Shown: positions 50,601 through 62,540 of the stretch, in pieces
Layout of the letters: each line of letters begins with the position of its first letter
Numbering within the stretch: position 1 is the first letter of the stretch
Source: Adineta steineri
Taxonomy: Eukaryota; Rotifera; Eurotatoria; Adinetida; Adinetidae
Length of the DNA stretch: 64,000 nt
Assembly: GCA_905250115.1 (NCBI GenBank)
Contig: CAJNOI010000039.1
Location: 568,171 to 632,170, forward strand
Reading direction: 5' to 3'
Made by a program: the position numbers and the translations under genes
The notes under the pieces: model-generated
Told to the model about the DNA's origin: nothing
The model's input: only the letters and a program-made list of their open reading frames with translations
The model's database searches: none

Positions 50601-52231
50601 TTGGTATTGAATTTAAAAAAGAAGAAAATCTTGCTGATTGGTATGGACAAGTTGTACGTAAAGGTGAATTAATTGAAAATTATGATGTATCTGGATGTTA
50701 TATACTTCGTCCATGGGCATATTTTCTTTGGGAAAAAATAAAAGCTTTTATCGATGATGAAATTACTGAAATGGGTGTACAAAATTGTTATTTTCCATTG
50801 TTTGTTTCCTATGCTGCACTTCATCGAGAACAAACTCATATTGCAGATTTCTCTCCAGAAGTTGCTTGGGTAACTAAATCAGGTGATAGTGATTTAGCTC
50901 AACCCATCGCTGTACGTCCAACAAGTGAAACTATTATGTATCCAGCATATGCTAAATGGATACAATCTCATCGTGATCTTCCATTAAAATTAAATCAATG
51001 GAATAATGTTGTTAGATGGGAATTTAAAAATCCTCAACCATTTCTTCGTACAAGAGAATTTCTTTGGCAAGAAGGTCATACAGCATGGGCTACAGAAAAA
51101 GAAGCTTCAGAAGAAGTTTATCAAATTCTTGATTTATATACAAGAGTTTATACAGATTTACTTGCTATACCAGTTATTAAAGGACGTAAAACAGAAAAAG
51201 AAAAATTTGCTGGTGCAGATTGGACAACAACAATTGAAGGTTATATTGCTGCAAGTGGAAGGGGAATTCAAGCAGCAACATCACATCATTTAGGTCAAAA
51301 TTTTTCGAAAATGTTTGATATTACATTTGAAGACCCACAAACACAAGCAAAACAATATGTATATCAAAATTCATGGGGTTTAACAACACGAACTATCGGT
51401 GTTATGACAATGATACATGGAGATAATAAAGGTTTAGTTTTACCACCACGCATTGCTAAATATCAAGTATGTATCATAAGAATATTGAGTTCTCATCTTT
51501 TGTTCATGAGTAAAAATCGAATTTAATAAAAATTTTCTATTTAGGTTGTTATTGTTCCATGTGGTATAACAGCATCATTATCTAAAGAAGATGAAGAAGC
51601 ATTAATTCAAACATGTAAAGATATTGAAGGAAAATTAAAAAAGGCCGGAATACGTGTATATGGTGATTATAGAGATAATTATTCACCAGGATGGAAATTT
51701 AATCACTGGGAAATGAAAGGTGTTCCAATTCGTGTTGAATTTGGTCCAAATGACAAATCACGTTCACAATTAACAGTTGTACTTCGTCACACAGGAAATA
51801 AATCAACAATTTCAATAGATAATTGTGAAACAAAACTACGTGAAATACTCGAACAAATGCATAAAGATTTATATACAAAAGCTAAAGCTGAACTTGATAG
51901 TCATGTCGTAGTTGTTAAAGATTGGGCTGGTTTCTTGAAAGCTCTAGATAACTCTTGTATAATGTTAACACCATTCTGTGGTGAACCATCATGTGAAGAC
52001 AAAATTAAACAAGATAGTGCTCGGTATGATTACAAAAGATGATTTATATATTTTATTTTATTTATTATTTCTAGTGATGCTGTTGTTGAAGAAGGTGCAC
52101 CAGCAATGGGTGCTAAAGGTTTATGTATTCCATTTGATCAACCAGAAAAACTTGCTGAAGATCAACAATGTTGTCATCCCGAATGTAAAAGAAAAGCAAA
52201 ATATTTTACATTATTCGGTCGAAGTTATTAA
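47653..52231 (+). CDS. EPRS1: EPRS1, bifunctional glutamyl/prolyl-tRNA synthetase
   Basis: Ten exons: 47653-47780, 47835-47961, 48022-48386, 48444-48496, 48551-49677, 49733-49981, 50306-50544, 50599-51466, 51545-52023, 52075-52231; 1263 aa. The GluRS half has [20 protein letters not shown] (HIGH), [40 protein letters not shown] and the KMSKS equivalent [10 protein letters not shown]. The linker holds two WHEP repeats ([19 protein letters not shown] and [19 protein letters not shown] helices). The class II ProRS half has [63 protein letters not shown] and the C-terminal FxLFGRSY. It charges tRNA-Glu and tRNA-Pro in the cytosolic multisynthetase complex. The GST-like N-terminal domain of animal EPRS is absent from this model. 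Confidence 0.93.
50154..50255 (+). CDS. EPRS1: alternative first coding exon of EPRS1 (stand-alone ProRS isoform)
   Basis: Between exons 6 and 7 of EPRS1 lies a 102-nt frame [20 protein letters not shown]...NPNK ending at a donor (AAA/GTATGT). It encodes the first helix of a WHEP repeat ([14 protein letters not shown], compare [14 protein letters not shown]), and its 3' phase equals that of exons 5 and 6, so it splices in frame to exon 7 ([11 protein letters not shown]). It cannot serve as an internal exon: acceptors upstream give stops in phase. A TA-rich run (50099-50111) lies about 45 nt upstream. The predicted product is one WHEP repeat plus ProRS, about 616 aa. Confidence 0.6.
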
Positions 52232-53621
52232 AAAGATCCATGCAATTAAAGAAAGAAAAACGTTGTTTTTTTTCTTTTTATTGTTTTGATTTAATCATTA
52301 ACCGTTGTCATACATTTATGTCGGATCTTATTCTCGAAGCTTCAAGTGTTTGTTTTACATTTTAAGCAACAAATATATAAGACAATAAAAACATATAAAA
52401 AAACAAGATAAATTGGTCTTTTGAATAAGAATAATTTTTTTTAATTGAAGACTTTTGATCAAATAATAGATATTCTCTATATGAATACCTAACCTTGTGA
52501 TCTTGCAAATAATAGAATTTTGTTAACTAACATACAATGGAGACATGATGAAGCTTATTTATTTTTATTCTGAACATGTCTACTCAAATTAGTGTTTTTT
52601 CTGTTAGGCAAAGCAAAGTGCAACAAACTAATATAGTTTTCGCTTTTTTTTTAATTAAAATAGTACTTACACAGCTTTTTCTTCTTATCTATTTCTTGTC
52701 ATCTATTGCAAAGGATTTTCAAAGTCAATCAATGTCGCTTTTATTTAATCTATTTAGCTATACTTATTATAATAGAATACAATCCCATTGAAGATATGTT
52801 TTTGACATGAACGATCATTTATGTGACAACATGTACATTTGTCTAAATGTCGTTTGTCCTCATAGGTTTAAATTATCAGGAGATCTTTATAAAACAAACG
52901 AACCGTTAAAAGAAACTCATTTATAGATATGATTTTTATGCTGAAAATTCCTATAGCGTATTTCCGCCTTCATGACATAAAATAAAAGAATTATATGTTT
53001 ATTATTCATGATTCTTTTTCTATTGTATCCTGATCATGTCAAAACAGAATGCTTCTATATAGATATTTATAGATTCTTTTAATAAGAGAGAGAGGAAACT
53101 ACTTATAAATTAAATACAAATCCATCCGATGTCTGACATCTGAAAATATTCTATTATAAATAGTTCAATTTCCTATAGAATAACTAACAAAAAAAGATGT
53201 CTAATACTTCTATACTCAAAACATAATCTATGCTTTCCTTTCATCTAAAAATATCCGATTATATCTTTTCATTTAATATATATCCAACATAAGTGCTCTT
53301 GTACAAATGGATAATAAACCATCTGTATACATATTGTTCTAATTTTCTTCCATTCTCATCATCTAATTAGCTTCTTAAAAAAATACAAATATATATATAT
53401 ATACATTTAGATTTATTTCCCTATAAACACACATGACTCCTTTTGTTTTCCTGTTAATGATGATCTGATATCGAGTTAAAACGAAAAAAGAAAACACATA
53501 TATATATATAAGAGAAAATGAATCTCTAGTGAGCAATTTTTATAGCACTTAAATTTCATACATAAGATATAAACAGCATACGTTTTTTTCAAAAAAAAAG
53601 AAGAAGAAAAATCAAAATCAA
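52232..53621. other. convergent intergenic region
   Basis: Between EPRS1 and HEY (tail to tail). AT-rich with short simple repeats (TA runs near 53390 and 53500). No gene is seen. Confidence 0.5.
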
Positions 53622-54558
53622 TTAAATACATGATGATGATGATGTTGACGATGATGGCAATTGACAAGATGAATCAATAGGTGGCCGTTGATAATGATTC
53701 ATATTAAAATTTAGATTTGTTTGATGATGATGATGATGTTGATGTTGATGATATCCGATCGTTGAAGTTGTATAAGATGATAAAGGTGGTGTTGCAAATG
53801 CACTTGGTGTTTGTTGATGTATTACGGGCCATGATTGATTCACCGATGGACTTATACTACTTTCAGTAAAACATTCAAGATGTGATAATAGACGTAAACG
53901 AAGTGGATGTTGAACATCAAAACCTTCAACTGATATTAAATAACGTGATATTTCATCAATACATTCACGAAAACCACTAGCATGTGCATCAAATATTGGC
54001 CATGTTTGACAAGAATTATTTGAATCTATTTAACAACAACAAAAAAATATTATTTCAAAATAATAATTTTAAATGGTATACCTTTATTAATATTTTGTAA
54101 TGAACGAAGATGATCAACAGTCATTTGTAAAATTTCAGCTTTTTCAAGTTTAGTTGAACCTTCTTTTGATATGGCTTGTGGAACAAGTCGTCGTAATTCC
54201 ATTAGACAATGATTTATTCGATCACGACGACGTTTTTCAATAACACCACGACGTTTCTTACGACTTGTTAAATGTTCATAATCATAATCTCTTGGACTTA
54301 AACTTGAACTAAATCAAATAAAACATAACTATTTAGAATGTCAATAATGTTTTCCTTAGTTTCCGTTCCCATTTTTGTCTTATCTACAAATATATCTTCC
54401 TTCCTGTTCTTGTTTGAAAACAAATCAACACAACGTCAAACAAACCTCTCTATTGAATGTCTAAGATATTTTTTTCAAAAATTAACTAAAATAAATACGT
54501 ACTCTATAAATTCGTCATCAGAATCACCAGCGCTTTCATATGTATTAACTCGTTTCAT
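53622..54558 (-). CDS. HEY: HEY, hairy/E(spl)-related bHLH-Orange repressor
   Basis: Exons 54503-54558, 54082-54308 and 53622-54025; 228 aa. The bHLH domain is highly conserved: [56 protein letters not shown]. It has the Gly/Val in the basic region ([12 protein letters not shown]) that marks HEY instead of HES (which has Pro). The Orange domain follows: [20 protein letters not shown] and [23 protein letters not shown] proteins are Notch-responsive nuclear repressors. The C-terminus is His/Gln/Ser-rich and ends SSTSSSSCI; the YRPW and TE(I/V)GAF motifs of the family are not found, only HYQRPP. The linker between bHLH and Orange is shorter than in vertebrates. Confidence 0.9.
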
Positions 54559-56354
54559 GACTTGACTTCGAAAGAGGAAAAAGATTAATTCATATGATGG
54601 TAAGGGTCATCTTTTTCTTTTCTCTTTTTTTCTTCGTCTCGTCTCTGTTCTTAACCAACCAACGTATTGCTTATTATGTACAACCTAATTGCTCTCTGAA
54701 GAGAAACAGAGAGGGAGAGGGAGAGAGAGAGAAAGGGAGACAGAAGATGAAGGTCGAATTATTAAGGTAGCTTATCGTTCTTTATTATCATTGTATATTT
54801 GAAGACCACTTGAATATGAAAATAAAAGTGCCGCACACTTTTACTTGCAGTTATCATTGGAATTAAATTCTTTGAAATTGCACACACGCACGCATTCAAG
54901 AAACATGAACATACACCGTATTGTTCTTTCTTTCCGGACAGCGGAAGTTGATGATGATAAAAATCACTTCAAATCTTTTTTTTTCTTTTACACGTGCCGA
55001 CTGCACATTTATATATGTATGTACGTATATATATTATAAAGACAAGATTCTTCATACTTAGTTGATTGAAATTGCACTCTCTTACTTTTCCGAAGTGTCT
55101 CTCCATCTTTTCACAATAACTATAAAAGAAAAAAAATATTATTTATTTTGTCTATAGTCTATAATCATTTTTCATTAAATGCGGCAAGATTGAAACAGAA
55201 GACTTATCATTAGTTGTAATCTCTTTTTTTCTCTTTTTTTTTAACATGCTATCTTGTTTCATTCCATTATTCATAGTCTTTTCTCTATTGTAAATCAAAT
55301 CAGAATTCTAATTTCAGTCGGATGTACAAGAGCATATTAATATGTTTTGATGATCAATGACGATTTTCAAAGGCAACAGAAGAACAAAAAAACAAAGAAT
55401 ACATAATAGAATCGTCATGTTGGTCTTCTTCTGCTATTTCTTCATTGTTCATATCATGAAAAAGATTCTGCAAATGATGATGATGAGATTGTATGAAACA
55501 TTGTAATCGATTAGATCTTATATGAAAAGAAGCCAATACGGAAAGAAATCTCGAAAGAAGAAAAGGAAATCTGCCGATAAATATATTGATTTGAAAACTA
55601 TTTGCAACAAGAAATTATAGAGATTCACAATTAGATCAAAAAAAAACTCCAAACCTCTTCTAACTATTAGATATATTTTTTTGGAAATAAGAAAACTCAA
55701 ATAATGGAGAACTTTTCGAAGAAATGATAAAAGACAATAAGCATTTATTTTCTTTTATTTTATGATGCTAATTAAAATATTGTTTTGGTAGCTGTAGGTG
55801 GATACAACATCATAAATATATATCGACAACATGCAAGAAAATAAATGTTATCTAGAATTTGTCTCCTAATTCTTTTTCTTGTTGAAAGATAGAGAACAAA
55901 AAAAAAGTCTAGAAAATAAGAATAGCAATATAGAGATAGAAAGAGAGAAACGCGTTCTTACAAATGACATAAGTTAGTATGGAGTGTTATTGCTCTTCTT
56001 CTTCTTCTTTTTTCTTTCCATTTTACATTCGGATCGAGAAGAGTTTCAAAAGCAGAGAAATACTTTCGTCGATTTGTTCACTCATATAATTATCTCTCAC
56101 TCCCTCGTTGAATAGTCTTTTTCCTGTTTTTGTACTTTTATCATATATACTTTAACTTAATATTTTAAAACCTTTTTACTTTACTACTCAATTATCACTT
56201 GTTTTTCTTCCATTTGTTATTCATTTTTGTAGTTTCCCAAACAAATAAATTGAGTAATGTAAAAGATGACAATTTTAAATACGCATTAAACATAATTGAA
56301 CTATCTATCATTCCAGATTTTTTTATCATAGTAAAAAGAATTATATTATGTTCG
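54559..56354. other. divergent intergenic region between HEY and a GPCR
   Basis: Contains a purine tract (GAGAGGGAGAGGGAGAGAGAG) at about 54705-54745, the likely HEY promoter side, and CTTCTTCTTCTT near 55995. An acceptor-like TTTTTGTAG at 56224-56232 suggests a 5'UTR splice for the GPCR. No gene is recognised. Confidence 0.5.
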
Positions 56355-57693
56355 ATGAGCAGTCATCAGGAATCTTCTCATGCATTCTATGTGAATTCGA
56401 CAATAAGGTCAAATGATATCTCGGATACATTACCGTCGTCTACAATTCCACGACAAATCTTTTTTATTTTATTTCCATGTATGGTTATCACCGGTATCGT
56501 TTGTAATTCATTGATTTTTGTGATCATGCGACGTCGACGCATGTCTCATCTATCAACATGTTATTACATGGGAATATTAGCCGTAGCTGATACCAGTGTT
56601 TTACTTCTTGGTTTATCTGTCATGTGGATTTTTGAAGTAAATCGTAAATGGTCATTATTATTACAATCGACATATATTTGTAAAATTGTTTCACTTTTAT
56701 TTTATACTGTATCGGATGTTAGTGTTTGGCTTGTTTGTATGATGTCAGTTGATCGTTGTATAGCTGTAGCACGTCCACTACATGCCAGTTCAATTTGTAC
56801 AGTGCGACGTGCACGAATATCTGCTTCAATTGTTGTTATATGTATTATATTAATTAATATTCATTTTTTATTTACACATCATTTATCAATAGAAAATGAG
56901 TGTTGGTTTCATGAACGTTATGAATTTTTTAGTCGTCATATATGGCCATGGATTGATGCAGCTGTCTATTCTGTTTTACCATTTATATTATTATTAACAA
57001 TGAATTTAATTATTGTGCATAGTTTATTTCAAGCAAGACGTTCAACAACAAATTTGCAAATCTATCAATCACAGATAACGCGGCAGAAAAATAAATTATC
57101 AATGTCAAGAAAATTGACAACAATGCTCTTAGCTGTAACTGGCTTTTTTTTATTAAGTTCATTTCCGATGGTTTGTTTACAAATTTACACAAATATACAT
57201 AAAAACAATGAATATAAACAACAACTGGCACAATTATATTTAAAACCATTATGCGAAACATTACAATATTCAAATCATTGTGTAAATTTATTGTCAATAT
57301 TAGTTTTATCAATTAAGTTTTTTTATTTTTTAGGTCAACTTTTTTCTATATGCTATAACAGGTAGAGCATTTCGTCATGAATTAAAACGTTTATTTGATA
57401 GTATTGCTGTTAAAATGCATTTATCAACTGAACCAATACAAAAATCAAATGATCGTCGTACAACAACAATTAATATTAATTATTCAACTGTTGATTCAAG
57501 TCAAAATCAAAATCAACGTGTAAAAGGAAAACGAACATTTCCTGGTACTCTATCTATTCTTCAATGTCGTCATTCAATTGATTCCACAGCTAGTAATTCA
57601 AGTACTGTTCCACGTTATTTCCGGCAACAACAAATACCTTGTGACAGCATGAATGACGTAACATACTGTTTACAAAAAATATCAAATGTATGA
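56355..57693 (+). CDS. class A (rhodopsin-type) GPCR, probably a neuropeptide receptor
   Basis: Exons 56355-57281 and 57334-57693; 428 aa. The extracellular N-terminus has an N-glycosylation site (VNST). Seven helices start with FFILFPCMVITGIVCNSLIF (TM1 N), LAVADTSVLLLGL (TM2 D), the conserved TM3 Cys in YICKIVSLLFYTVS, and SVDRCIAVARPLHA (DRY present as DRC). There is a Pro in TM5 (YSVLPFILLL), TGFFLLSSFPM in TM6, and HCVNFFLYAITGRAFRHEL in TM7, with NFFLY in place of NPxxY and helix 8 after it. The last junction was placed so that this motif is restored. The family resembles FMRFamide-type peptide receptors; the ligand is unknown. The start was chosen at MSSHQESS because 5' sequence contains an acceptor. 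Confidence 0.85.
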
Positions 57694-58045
57694 TATGTTT
57701 TTGTATATCATCCCGGTTGTGTAATTTTATTGTCATATTTGATCTATTTATTTTTCTTTTGTTTTGAAAATATAAAACTGTTTTTGGGCAATATGACATC
57801 ATTTATATAGATCAACTTTTTCGTATTTTTTTCTTCTTTACTACTTACATTTAACATGTGAACTTTGGTAACACATGAAAAGGAGAAAAGTAAAAAAAAA
57901 TGAAGATAAGAACCATCTACATATTGAGAATAATATCATGTGCCTTTTTGTTTTTACGAAAGAGTTCTTCTTTTTTATCTCGTATCTTTGCTGGACTCTT
58001 TTTTTTCTGTATTATAGACAACATAATTGTTTGAGTGAACTAGAC

Positions 58046-60254
58046 ATGGCCAAAGGAAAAGATACGAGTTTGTCAATTAATGCCAATGAACGATCATCAT
58101 TATTAAATAATCGACTAGATGATTCAATACATTCATCTCGAAGAGAATCGTATGAATATTTATTTGCAATTAAGAAATAATATTTGCAATTATTTTTGCT
58201 TTTGATCTAGTATACGTGCTCGTTCATCATCATCTGTTAATGAAGCGACTAAAAAACAACGCTTTCGTGATATACGTATTTGTTATTTTGGCATGTTTGT
58301 TAGCTCAATTGTATTCAGTATCACTGTTTCATCACTTTGGCCTTTTCTTCAAATCGTATAACTATATTAGTTCTTTTTTTATATTAAATTAACTTTTTTT
58401 TCCAATTATCTTATTTAGATTGATACGACATCCGAAGCTACTTTTCTTGGATGGCTTGTTGCTGCATTTTCTATTGGACAATTAATAGCATCACCTCTAA
58501 TTGGATATATTACAAATCAAACTAATAAAAATACAATGCCTTTAGTTATAAGTACAGCATTGATTGCTGCATCTAATATACTTTATGGTTATGTACAAAG
58601 TATTAATAATGTTGGTATGTCAAATAAATGGTGGCTTATGCTTTCTCGTTTTATTATGGGAATTGGAGCAGGTTTGTATTTATTACATTTAATAAGTTCA
58701 ATGAGATATATATATATGAAATTTTTTGTTTTAATTATTTTAGCTAATTCAACGATAATGAGATCATATGCTTCATCAGCAACAACAATTACAGAACGGA
58801 CAGCTGTCATGGCTAATCTATCAGCTTATCAAGGAGTTGGTTTTATTATTGGACCTCGTAAATTTTAATTTATAAAATATATATTTATAATTAATATAGT
58901 TTGTATCTAGTTATTCAAGCTCTTTTTGCTTTTATGGGATATCCTGGTCCTGTTCATAAGTCTTGGGTAAAAGATTTCGTTTGTTTTCATTTATTGTACA
59001 AAATACATTATTTTATTTTCAAAGTTATATCTAAATATTTATACGGCTCCAGCTTTTTTCAGTGCTTTAACAGCTGCCGTTAATCTTGTGCTGTTCTTAG
59101 TTGCATTTGGTGATACACGAGTTGCTACATCAACAAGAAAAGATAGTGTCAAAAGCACATCAAATCATAGTAATTTAAATATTTATAATGTTTTTTTTTG
59201 AAACTATTTTCTTTTCAGTTCAATCAAAAATAAAATCTTCCAAACGACATGATCAATCAATGGCTATTATATGTTGTCTTTATATGTTTTTTGTTGCTTA
59301 TTTAACATTTACAAATTATGAAACGTATGCATTTCTAATAACGAGATAAATAATTCATATATAAATTATATATTCTGTTTTGTAAAGTATTGCTTCACCA
59401 CTTTCAATTGATATGTATGCATGGTCCAAAGAACAAAGTACTAGAAATAATGGTTATATACTTGGTGTACTTGGTGTTATGTCTGTTGTAGTTTTAATTG
59501 TTACGAAATTATTAGCAAAATGGTATAAACATTTCAAATAATCAAAAAATTCTAAATATTTTTTTATTTTCTATAGTCTTCAAGATCGAATGTTAATGTT
59601 GCTTGGTATGATTATATCTTTTCTAGGTTACGCTGTCTTTTTACCATGGGGTTCTGATTATCCAAGTGTTCAAATTGCATGTAAATCTTACAAAATTAAA
59701 TTTCAATTCTCTTAATCTCGGTTTTTTCTCTAGCATTTACACCTACGACTGTAACTAGTAGTGCACCAATAACAACCATGACATCTAGTTTACAAACAAC
59801 TACTGCTGATGCAGGCGATAAAGGTTGTCCACTTGATTATCAATGGTGTTATTATATACCACGTGTACAATTATGGCAATATATATTAGCATCAGTTATT
59901 ATTACAATAGGTTTTTCAATAAGTAATGTTATTTGTTATTCAATATTTTCAAAAAAACTTGGTGATCGTCCACAAGGTACAATGATGGGTATATTTACTA
60001 GTGCTGGTTCATTTGCACGTGCATTTGGTCCAATAGCAGTTGGTTTTCTTTATAAACATTGGGGACCACGTGCTATGATGATATTTATGCTTGTTTTTGT
60101 CTTAACTAGTATTATAGCATTACTATTTAATTATCAACGATTAGATGTTGAGGCTGAAGAAAAAGACGATTTTGATGAGGATGATGATGATGATGAAGAA
60201 AGGAATATTAATGGCGGTGATCAATATAATAACAATGATGATATTACTGAATAA
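58046..60254 (+). CDS. MFSD8: MFSD8 / CLN7 lysosomal major-facilitator protein
   Basis: Ten exons: 58046-58149, 58211-58355, 58419-58671, 58744-58857, 58911-58966, 59025-59169, 59219-59324, 59388-59522, 59577-59680, 59734-60254; 560 aa. An acidic-dileucine-like ERSSLLN near the N-terminus is a lysosomal sorting candidate. MFS landmarks shared with CLN7 are YFGMFVSSIVFSITVSSLWP, FLGWLVAAFSIGQLIASPLI, SRFIMGIGAANSTIMRSYAS, RTAVMANLSAYQGVGFIIGP, SPLSIDMYAWSKEQSTRNNG, CPLDYQWCYYIPRVQLWQYI and KLGDRPQGTMMGIFTSAGSF. CLN7 is a lysosomal chloride channel/transporter whose loss causes late-infantile neuronal ceroid lipofuscinosis in humans. The C-terminal tail here is strikingly acidic (DDFDEDDDDDEE). 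A candidate acceptor is at 58017. Confidence 0.92.
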
Positions 60255-60649
60255 CTATTGACAAATAAGAAAAAAAAGCGTACAATATATAAATCGGGAT
60301 TTCGTATAATTAATAAAAACAAACAAAAAAATTTACTAGAAGCTATCATTTTCTTTTTCTGTTCTTGTGCATAGAAAATATGTGTGTAGGTGATTATAAG
60401 ATTATTTGGACAAGACAAAAAAAATGTTCGTTTTGTAATTATACATGAAAAAAAACAAGAAAAAAAAAGATTGGCATCAAAAGTCAAAATAATATATATA
60501 GATACAATTAAAAAGACGCGAAGGAAAAAAAAAACATTTTATCAAGAAAATACTGTTTTTTTCGTCAATGAAGAACGATCCTAAAAATAAAATGAACATA
60601 GTTTTTTTTTCGACATTAAAAAAAAAAGATTTTAAGATGAAAGACTAAC
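60255..60649. other. convergent 3' spacer
   Basis: A-rich region between MFSD8 and the lamin-tail gene. Nothing is recognised besides the two 3' ends. Confidence 0.4.
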
Positions 60650-61478
60650 TCATTTAAATTGTAAGCATAATGTGTTAATGGAGTAAGTAATCGAAAACTC
60701 AAGGTGTTTTTTTATGTCTTCAATCCTCTAAGGTATTTCTGTCTGACAGTATGATTTATAAGACTATCGTTTATGTCTAACATTGATTAAAGGTGAAGTG
60801 TTTATGTTTTACCTTGCCCTCGGCATTGATTAATTTTGTAACTACATTTGAACCTGTATGCCATGTAGACAATAATGAAGCAATAAGATCGCTATTTCTT
60901 CGTTCTGTTTCATTTGATTTTGAAAGAACCTAATCAAACGGAAATTTCTCATGTAATGATTACGAAATAATTTTATAATATTATACTTTTAATGATTGAT
61001 TCGATCGTAAAAGACAATTATTAGGAAATGTAAATGTTAAAATATCTCCATTATCATTTTCTTGATGTAATGTCCAACCAGCAAGTGCAATATTTTTTGA
61101 GCGACTTGTATTTTCAATAACAATATATTTTCCTTGTGGCTCACATTCAGCAATTGAAATTGGTCCTTTCGCTGATTTATGAATCGTTGTACGAGATTCA
61201 AGTGCTATTCAAATGAAGAAGTATTATATAAGTAAATATATTATATTAATAAAAAAAAATGTATACAGAACTAAAGTGAAGAAAGAGATTATTTAAAATT
61301 AATGCTCACTAATATAATACTGAGAAAAGTCATTCTTGTCAGATTTGTTATTTATTGTTGATGTTGCATACTGCGATGGAGGAAGATTATAAGTAATAGG
61401 ATGTTCAAAAACTGCCGTACGAGGATGAAACATAAAAGTTCCAGCAGTATTATTAGCCGACGCTGTTGCTGTAGCCAT
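60650..61478 (-). CDS. lamin-tail-domain protein without rod domain
   Basis: Exons 61310-61478, 60987-61204, 60813-60929 and 60650-60727; 193 aa. After a polar N-terminus (MATATASANNTAGTFMFHPR) comes an Ig-like lamin tail domain: GPISIAECEPQGKYIVIENT, NIALAGWTLHQENDNGD, LTFTFPNNCLLRSNQSLKVL, and LLSTWHTGSNVVTKLINAEG, matching lamin's VRLRNxS, MGNWxIKRQ, YRFPPKFTLKAGQ and WGxGxSLxTxLIN elements. There is no coiled-coil rod, NLS or CAAX box, so it is like LMNTD proteins more than true lamins. The last exon (RIEDIKKHLEF...) rests on splice signals and frame only. Confidence 0.72.
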
Positions 61479-62540
61479 TATTTTTTTTTTGGTTCGGTGT
61501 GTTGTTTTTCTTTTTCTTTCAATATTATGTGTCTTTACTTTTTTTTTTTGTTATACTCTATACGTAGAAGTAGAATGATCTCAAATAGTGGACAATGCTA
61601 AAGCAGCCTTCTTTTTTTTCTCTCTCTTCTTTCATTTTTTTCCTCCTTCTTCCTCTCTCTCTCTCTCTCGCGAGCGTCTCTTCGACCCTCTCTTTCTTTC
61701 GTTTTGTCGCTATATAAGTTTGTTCGTTGATGGTGATAGAAAACAATCAAGTCAGTATGTATGTGCTTGCATGCTGATGGTAGATAAATACACACAGCAG
61801 TCAACGAAATGAGTATGCTTTTTGTGTAAAGATAAAACGCAACAAAAATTTTTTCTTGTGTGTCGTCGCTTGTTAAAATGAGTAGGAAAGACTGACTTTG
61901 TAGTTTTTTTTCTTCTCTTTCTTTTATACAATGCCAATATAACTACATATACGTATAGTCAGTCGAAGGTCATGTCATAGGCTTCCATCAACCACTATTA
62001 GTCCTTGTTGTTTTTTTTCAATGTTTCAATAGAATACAAAGAAAAAAAAAAAAGAAAAAAAATCGAAAGACATTTGATGCAACTGTTTTACAGTTGCCCT
62101 CAATATACAATCATACAAACTGATAAGTGAACGATTGATATAAATATATATATATGTTGTAAATAGTGCTATCACATTTTGAGGCATAGGTTTGTATGCA
62201 CAAGTAATCGCAACTACTTGAAAAAAGAATGAGAACAGACAAAAATTGTAGTAAAAGAGAGAACAGAACATGCTTGTTAAAACAAGCGCGTTCATAACAT
62301 CGATGTGGTTCAAGTATATACACACGCGGCAATGGCAACTATAACACTTGAAATGGAATATTTCATACATTAACAGCTGAACAGTATTGTATTTAAAATG
62401 AATAAAAGGCATTATGATAGTAAAAAAAAGAATGCAAGAGACATCTGATCTCTGTCTATTTATTAAGTGCAAACACATTAACATTTGATTGATGGCATTG
62501 ATTTTCGTTTTATTTTTACTCGCTTATCAACACTATTTTA
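61479..62540. other. intergenic region with C/T-rich tract
   Basis: A pyrimidine tract (ttcctctctctctctctctcg) at about 61648-61670 continues as T/C-rich sequence. Several open frames on both strands are artefacts of it. No gene is supported. A TA run is near 62140-62155. Confidence 0.5.

Noticed and set aside
61558..61812. Open frames on both strands near the C/T tract
   Set aside because: Simple-sequence artefacts; no splice or domain support.
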